A DNA stretch of 9,450 nt from contig DUHJ01000167.1 of NCBI GenBank assembly GCA_013330925.1, positions 1-9,450 of the forward strand, read 5' to 3'. The notes below the pieces were generated by a model. It was not told the DNA's origin and ran no database searches. It saw only the letters and a program-made list of their open reading frames with translations. Each line of letters opens with the position of its first letter. The first letter of the stretch is position 1. A program made the translations under genes and the position numbers. The stretch comes from Candidatus Poseidoniaceae archaeon (lineage in GTDB: Archaea > Thermoplasmatota > Poseidoniia > Poseidoniales > Poseidoniaceae). This document shows, piece by piece, positions 6,355-9,450 of this stretch.

Positions 6355-6765
6355 ATGAGCAACACCCGTACCGTGATCGTTGACGGCGAGACCTTCGAAG
6401 TGACCATCGAGGGCGACGGACCCACCTATCAGGTCGAAGTCGGTGGCCGAACCTTCGACATCGAAGTCCCCAACGCCGGACCCGCCCCGAAGCGTCGGGC
6501 CAGCGGCGGCGGCAAGAAAAAGCGGTCCGGTACCGTTTCTGCCAACATCCCTGGAAAGGTCGTGACGGTCGAGGTGACCGAGGGACAACACGTCGAGGAA
6601 GGCCAAGTCATCCTCATCCTCGAAGCGATGAAAATGCAAAACGAAATCCAAGCACCGGTCACGGGAACCGTGGCCTCCGTCCAATGCGAAGAAGGCGAGG
6701 CCATCGAAGCCAACGTGCCGCTTGTGGTGATCGAACCCGACCCCACAGACGACGACGAGGCTTGA
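6355..6765 (+). CDS. Biotin carboxyl carrier protein of propionyl-CoA carboxylase
   Basis: A 136-residue biotin carrier. Biotin on Lys93 is carboxylated by a biotin carboxylase and swings to the carboxyltransferase. The C-terminal biotinyl domain (about 58-130) has GTVSANIPGKV, then EGQHVEEGQ, the canonical biotinylation motif EAMKMQ (90-95), and TGTVASV before GEAIEANVPL. The N-terminal 40 residues (VIVDGETFEVTIEG, then YQVEVGGRTFDIEV) form the small beta-rich module seen in carrier subunits of methylmalonyl-CoA decarboxylase and archaeal carboxylases. A Lys/Arg/Gly-rich linker (46-57) joins the two, and the tail is acidic. It starts with a strong ribosome binding site, 4 bases after the small gene, and stands downstream of pccB. 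A separate carrier means the biotin carboxylase is either another split subunit elsewhere or is shared with other carboxylases. A decarboxylase gamma subunit is a less likely alternative because no membrane subunit is present. Confidence 0.93.
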   Translation: MSNTRTVIVDGETFEVTIEGDGPTYQVEVGGRTFDIEVPNAGPAPKRRASGGGKKKRSGTVSANIPGKVVTVEVTEGQHVEEGQVILILEAMKMQNEIQAPVTGTVASVQCEEGEAIEANVPLVVIEPDPTDDDEA

Positions 6766-6790
6766 AGAGGAACAAAGGGCAGGTGGACCT

Positions 6791-7030
6791 ATGGCGGACG
6801 AACCAGTATGCGACCTTCCAGGTTGTGGAAACCCGGGCACCATCACGTCACGTCTTTCCCCGGAGGGGTACCTCGTCGCGACAGGAAAGAAGGCCTACTC
6901 CTTCCGTGAAGCCTACCGACAGTTCTGCTATTGCGAAGCATGCCATGATGAATTGATGGGCGGCGTGTGGTCCCGGGTGCGAAAGCCCGACGACAAACGA
7001 GACGGGCATGTGGCCCCAACGGCGATTTAG
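6791..7030 (+). CDS. Small Cys-rich protein, putative zinc-binding, function unknown
   Basis: I do not recognise this 79-residue protein. It has Cys7-x4-Cys12 near the N-terminus (CDLPGC), a central stretch with SPEGYLVATGKKAYSFREAY, and Cys46-x-Cys48-x2-Cys51-His52 (CYCEACH). Together these give five cysteines and a histidine spaced like a split zinc site or treble-clef-like finger. There is no signal peptide or membrane segment, and the C-terminal 20 residues are polar and probably disordered. ATG at 6791 follows AGGTGG with four bases between. It lies 25 bases after the biotin carrier gene on the same strand and is probably the last gene of that operon, since a promoter-like box and a secreted-protein gene follow. 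Metal binding is inferred from Cys spacing; a link to the carboxylase rests only on position. Confidence 0.72.
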   Translation: MADEPVCDLPGCGNPGTITSRLSPEGYLVATGKKAYSFREAYRQFCYCEACHDELMGGVWSRVRKPDDKRDGHVAPTAI

Positions 7031-7043
7031 GGGACGGGGAAGC

Positions 7044-7051
7044 CACTATAC
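7044..7051 (+). promoter_or_regulatory. TATA-like box for the secreted repeat protein, leaderless type
   Basis: CACTATAC, with TATA at 7047-7050, in an otherwise GC-rich gap. Its centre is about 25 bases before the A of ATG at 7074, the archaeal TATA-to-start spacing, so the transcript would begin at or next to the start codon. There is no good ribosome binding site before this ATG, in contrast to most other genes in the window, which fits leaderless translation. Confidence 0.5.
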
Positions 7052-7073
7052 GGCACCAATCGACCCAAGGCCT

Positions 7074-9450
7074 ATGCTCGGGACGCGTGCACGCTCGATT
7101 CTCCTTGCCGCCTTGCTGCTTTTTGGTACCATGACGGTGACTCCGGCCGTGAGTGCCGTGGGTCCCAACCAAAACGACATGGGCATGACCTCAGGTGATC
7201 TTCCGGACAACTTATCCACGACGACCAGCGTTCCAAACCTCATCTTCAGCGGCTCCACCACGGGATCCGGGGAATTGGTCTCGGGCACGGACGATTTCGA
7301 TTTCCTTCGCGTGGCCCTCAACACCAACGAAGGCTTGGCTGCGGAACTGTCCTTCGCGTCTGGCGATGATTTCGATCTGGAAATCCTCGACACCAACCAG
7401 AACTCGATGGCATATTCCTACTTTGGCAACCCCGAGACGGTGAGCACCAACAGCAGCCTCACCAACCACGGCGGCATGGTGTACATCGGCATCTCCGCCT
7501 ACTCCTTCGCCGGCACCTCCGGTGCGTGGAACTTGACCATCTGGAAGTTTACCACCGGCAGCACCGGTGGCGGCGGTGGAACGGGCAACAGCAGCGGCAG
7601 CGCCCCTCCGAACCCATGCACGGGCAACGGCACCACCACCTCGGACATCCTTGAGCCAAACGACAGCGTCTCCGCCGCCACCCTTGCGTCCACCCTCCCC
7701 TTGGATTGCACCGGCCTCAGCATCCACAGCACGGTGGACGAGGACTTCTTCGAAGTGAACATGGTCGCTGGCGTGACGTACTACGTCAACGTGACCTTCC
7801 AGCACCTCAACGGCGACATCGACACCGGCTGGGAAACCGCGACTGGGGGTTACCTCAGCGGGTCTGGCAGCACCAGCAGCATCGAGTCCATGACGGTGTT
7901 CGCCTCGCTCACACAAGCCACCTACGTCCGCGTGTACGGCTACAGCGGTGCCATCAACACCTACGACATCGAGATCACGACCGACCTACCAGGTGGAGGC
8001 CAGAGTTTCACCGGTGTGGTGCCGAGCGTCATCAACACCACCTCCACAGCCTTGAGCATGAACGGGCTGACCAACGGCAGTGCCTACAGCGTCAACCTCA
8101 GTTTGGATCAAGAGTTGATGAACGGCACCGTGCTAAGCACCTCGCTGGGCACGCTCAACTTGACCGCAAACGGCACGGGTCACAACGCAACGATGACCCA
8201 CGTCTCGGCCGCGGTGGGCATGGAATCCGAGGTGTGTGTTGTGGCCGAACTCTTCGACGCCAACGGGACGTACATTTCCGCCGGCCAAGATTGCTACTTC
8301 TTCGAAGTGCTCGTGGTCGAGGCCACGTCCTCCACCACGGGGGACATCGAGGCCACGAACCTCACGGCGAACACACCGATGACCCTGTGGTGGTTCGTCT
8401 ACGACCAGACGGCGTTCGGCAACGCTTTGCAAACCAACGGCAACGACGTCGAGGCCTCACTCAACGCCTCGATCGTCAACGAAACCACCGTGAATTTCAC
8501 CCCCGCGACCACCTCCATGAATTGGCAGGTCAACTGGACGGGCATCACCAACACGAACACCCACGAATTGATTGGCTTGCTCTGGGAACAAGGGGCGACC
8601 ATCAACATCACCAACATCGAGGGATTCAACGGCTTCCACGGTTGGGATTTCATTCCACAATTGCCAAGCCTCGTGATCACCTCGGTGACGAAGAGCACCA
8701 CGGCCGCGACGAACAACGTCAACGTCGAAGGGCTTGACTTGGTGGTCGGCGATGGATATTACCACCAGATTCGCCTGACGGACGCCGCCGGTGCGACCCT
8801 GCAAAATTCCACCATGACCGCCTTCACCGCAACGGCTCAGAACATGAGCCTCCCTGCCTGGACGTACACCACGCCAAACGGCAGCGGAACGTACTGTGCC
8901 GCGGTGGACCTCTACACCAGCACCATGGTGCAGATGATTGGCGACACCGATTGTTTCTCCATGACCTTCGACAACGACGGCGACGGCGTGGCCAACGAGT
9001 ACGACCTCTGCCCCAACACGCCCCTTGCGGCGATGGTTGACATGGACGGTTGTGCGCTCAGCCAGAAGGACACCGACGGTGACGGCTACAACGACTCCGT
9101 GGACATGTTCCCCAACAACCCTGACCAGCACTGGGACACCGACGGCGACGGATACGGCGACAACAGCGCCGGCAACGGCGGTGACGCCTACCCCGCAGAT
9201 GCGAGCCAGTGGGCCGACAGCGACGGTGACGGATACGGCGACAACGCCTCCGGCACCAATGGCGACGCCTTCCCGCTCGACAGCACGCAATGGGCGGACA
9301 GCGACGGTGATGGATTCGGCGACAACCCGAACGGGAACAACCCCGACCTGTGGCCGAACGACAGCAGCCAGTGGGCGGACAGCGACGGCGACGGATACGG
9401 CGACAACCCGACGGGCACCCAAGGCGATGCCTTCCCCAACGACGCCACCC
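7074..9450 (+). CDS. Large secreted/surface protein with PPC-like domains and TSP3-type calcium-binding repeats, 3' end outside window
   Basis: The open frame runs from ATG 7074 off the window end (792 codons, no stop). Residues 1-28 are a signal peptide: Arg5 and Arg7, a hydrophobic core (ILLAALLLFG, 9-18) and a cleavage-type end VSA before VG. Two beta-sandwich segments follow (about 45-158 and 190-304). The second opens with DILEPNDS, the hallmark of bacterial pre-peptidase C-terminal (PPC) domains, and a Gly/Ser linker at 160-185 joins them. Residues about 305-630 look like further beta-rich, Ig-like domains with no motif I can name. From residue 633, thrombospondin type-3-like DxDGDGxxD calcium loops begin. 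Many N-x-S/T sequons suit archaeal N-glycosylation. No protease catalytic motif is seen, so an adhesin, sheath or binding role is inferred, not shown. It has its own promoter-like box. Such proteins are, by recall, common in marine Group II archaea. C-terminal anchoring cannot be judged. Confidence 0.9.
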   Translation, partial: MLGTRARSILLAALLLFGTMTVTPAVSAVGPNQNDMGMTSGDLPDNLSTTTSVPNLIFSGSTTGSGELVSGTDDFDFLRVALNTNEGLAAELSFASGDDFDLEILDTNQNSMAYSYFGNPETVSTNSSLTNHGGMVYIGISAYSFAGTSGAWNLTIWKFTTGSTGGGGGTGNSSGSAPPNPCTGNGTTTSDILEPNDSVSAATLASTLPLDCTGLSIHSTVDEDFFEVNMVAGVTYYVNVTFQHLNGDIDTGWETATGGYLSGSGSTSSIESMTVFASLTQATYVRVYGYSGAINTYDIEITTDLPGGGQSFTGVVPSVINTTSTALSMNGLTNGSAYSVNLSLDQELMNGTVLSTSLGTLNLTANGTGHNATMTHVSAAVGMESEVCVVAELFDANGTYISAGQDCYFFEVLVVEATSSTTGDIEATNLTANTPMTLWWFVYDQTAFGNALQTNGNDVEASLNASIVNETTVNFTPATTSMNWQVNWTGITNTNTHELIGLLWEQGATINITNIEGFNGFHGWDFIPQLPSLVITSVTKSTTAATNNVNVEGLDLVVGDGYYHQIRLTDAAGATLQNSTMTAFTATAQNMSLPAWTYTTPNGSGTYCAAVDLYTSTMVQMIGDTDCFSMTFDNDGDGVANEYDLCPNTPLAAMVDMDGCALSQKDTDGDGYNDSVDMFPNNPDQHWDTDGDGYGDNSAGNGGDAYPADASQWADSDGDGYGDNASGTNGDAFPLDSTQWADSDGDGFGDNPNGNNPDLWPNDSSQWADSDGDGYGDNPTGTQGDAFPNDAT
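8970..9450 (+). repeat. TSP3-like calcium-binding repeat array, ending in exact 81-base units
   Basis: Coding repeats with Asp/Gly-rich loops. Units begin at 8970 (33 residues), 9069 (22 residues), then at 9135, 9216, 9297 and 9378, exactly 81 bases (27 residues) apart; the last is cut by the window end. The four regular units share D-x-DGDG-(Y/F)-GDN, then usually GDA(F/Y)P, and the complete ones end in QWA. DNA identity across the core loops is high, which suggests recent duplication or homogenisation, whereas the first two units are diverged and one has a Cys pair (DLC, then DGC). The Asp side chains would bind calcium. Confidence 0.85.

Noticed and set aside
5265..6425. 386-codon open frame on the minus strand opposite pccB and the carrier operon
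   Set aside because: It is the antisense of clear carboxylase genes, its composition is shadow-like (His/Val/Gly-rich), and it has no ribosome binding site or domain.
7706..8737. 343-codon His/Arg-rich open frame on the plus strand
   Set aside because: It is a frame-shifted reading of the secreted protein. The frame from 7074 has the signal peptide, PPC-like motifs and calcium repeats.
8457..9422. 321-codon Val-rich open frame on the minus strand, repetitive in appearance
   Set aside because: The repetition is the complement of the DSDGDGYGDN repeats on the plus strand, so it is a shadow of the secreted protein.

Overview
The window reads as part of a GC-rich archaeal genome, most likely a marine Group II euryarchaeon (Candidatus Poseidoniales, Thermoplasmatota) or a close relative. 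The evidence is indirect. There is a very large secreted protein with PPC-like beta-sandwich domains and tandem DSDGDGYGDN calcium-binding repeats, a TATA-like box about 25 bases before its start codon with no clear ribosome binding site, a SEC59/phytol-kinase-type membrane protein, compact operons, and strong GGAGGTGA-type Shine-Dalgarno sites elsewhere. No rRNA or tRNA is present to confirm the lineage, and a marine bacterium cannot be fully excluded.

Two gene clusters diverge from a 115-base spacer at 4487-4601. The leftward (minus) cluster is, in order of transcription: the B12-binding subunit of methylmalonyl-CoA mutase (4486-4046), its MeaB/ArgK-type GTPase chaperone (4042-3146), a polytopic polyprenol/phytol kinase-like protein (3156-2524), a 38-residue single-span membrane protein (2474-2358), a glutamine-hydrolysing asparagine synthetase (2304-532), and the 5' part of a glutamate-cysteine ligase of the Acidithiobacillus type, which starts at a TTG overlapping the asparagine synthetase stop and leaves the window at base 1. 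The rightward (plus) cluster is: propionyl-CoA carboxylase carboxyltransferase subunit (4602-6155), a 61-residue protein that may be a carboxylase accessory subunit (6165-6350), the biotin carboxyl carrier protein (6355-6765) and a small Cys-rich putative metal-binding protein (6791-7030). After a likely promoter comes the secreted repeat protein (7074 to beyond 9450).

The divergent pair forms the core of the propionyl-CoA to succinyl-CoA pathway. Biotin-dependent carboxylation makes methylmalonyl-CoA, and the B12 mutase isomerises it with MeaB protecting or loading the cofactor. The biotin carboxylase, the methylmalonyl-CoA epimerase and the large (catalytic) mutase subunit are not in the window and must be encoded elsewhere. 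Downstream, asparagine synthetase and glutamate-cysteine ligase are translationally coupled, pointing to amino-acid and low-molecular-weight thiol metabolism.

There are no mobile elements, CRISPR arrays or RNA genes that I can support, and no gene-free stretch above 300 bases. Two real genes, the glutamate-cysteine ligase and the secreted protein, run off the window ends. Nothing here is clearly a new multi-gene system. The best leads are the 61-residue carboxylase-linked protein, the archaeal-context glutamate-cysteine ligase, the mutase-MeaB pair separated by a single in-frame stop, and the kinase-like gene within a propionyl-CoA operon.
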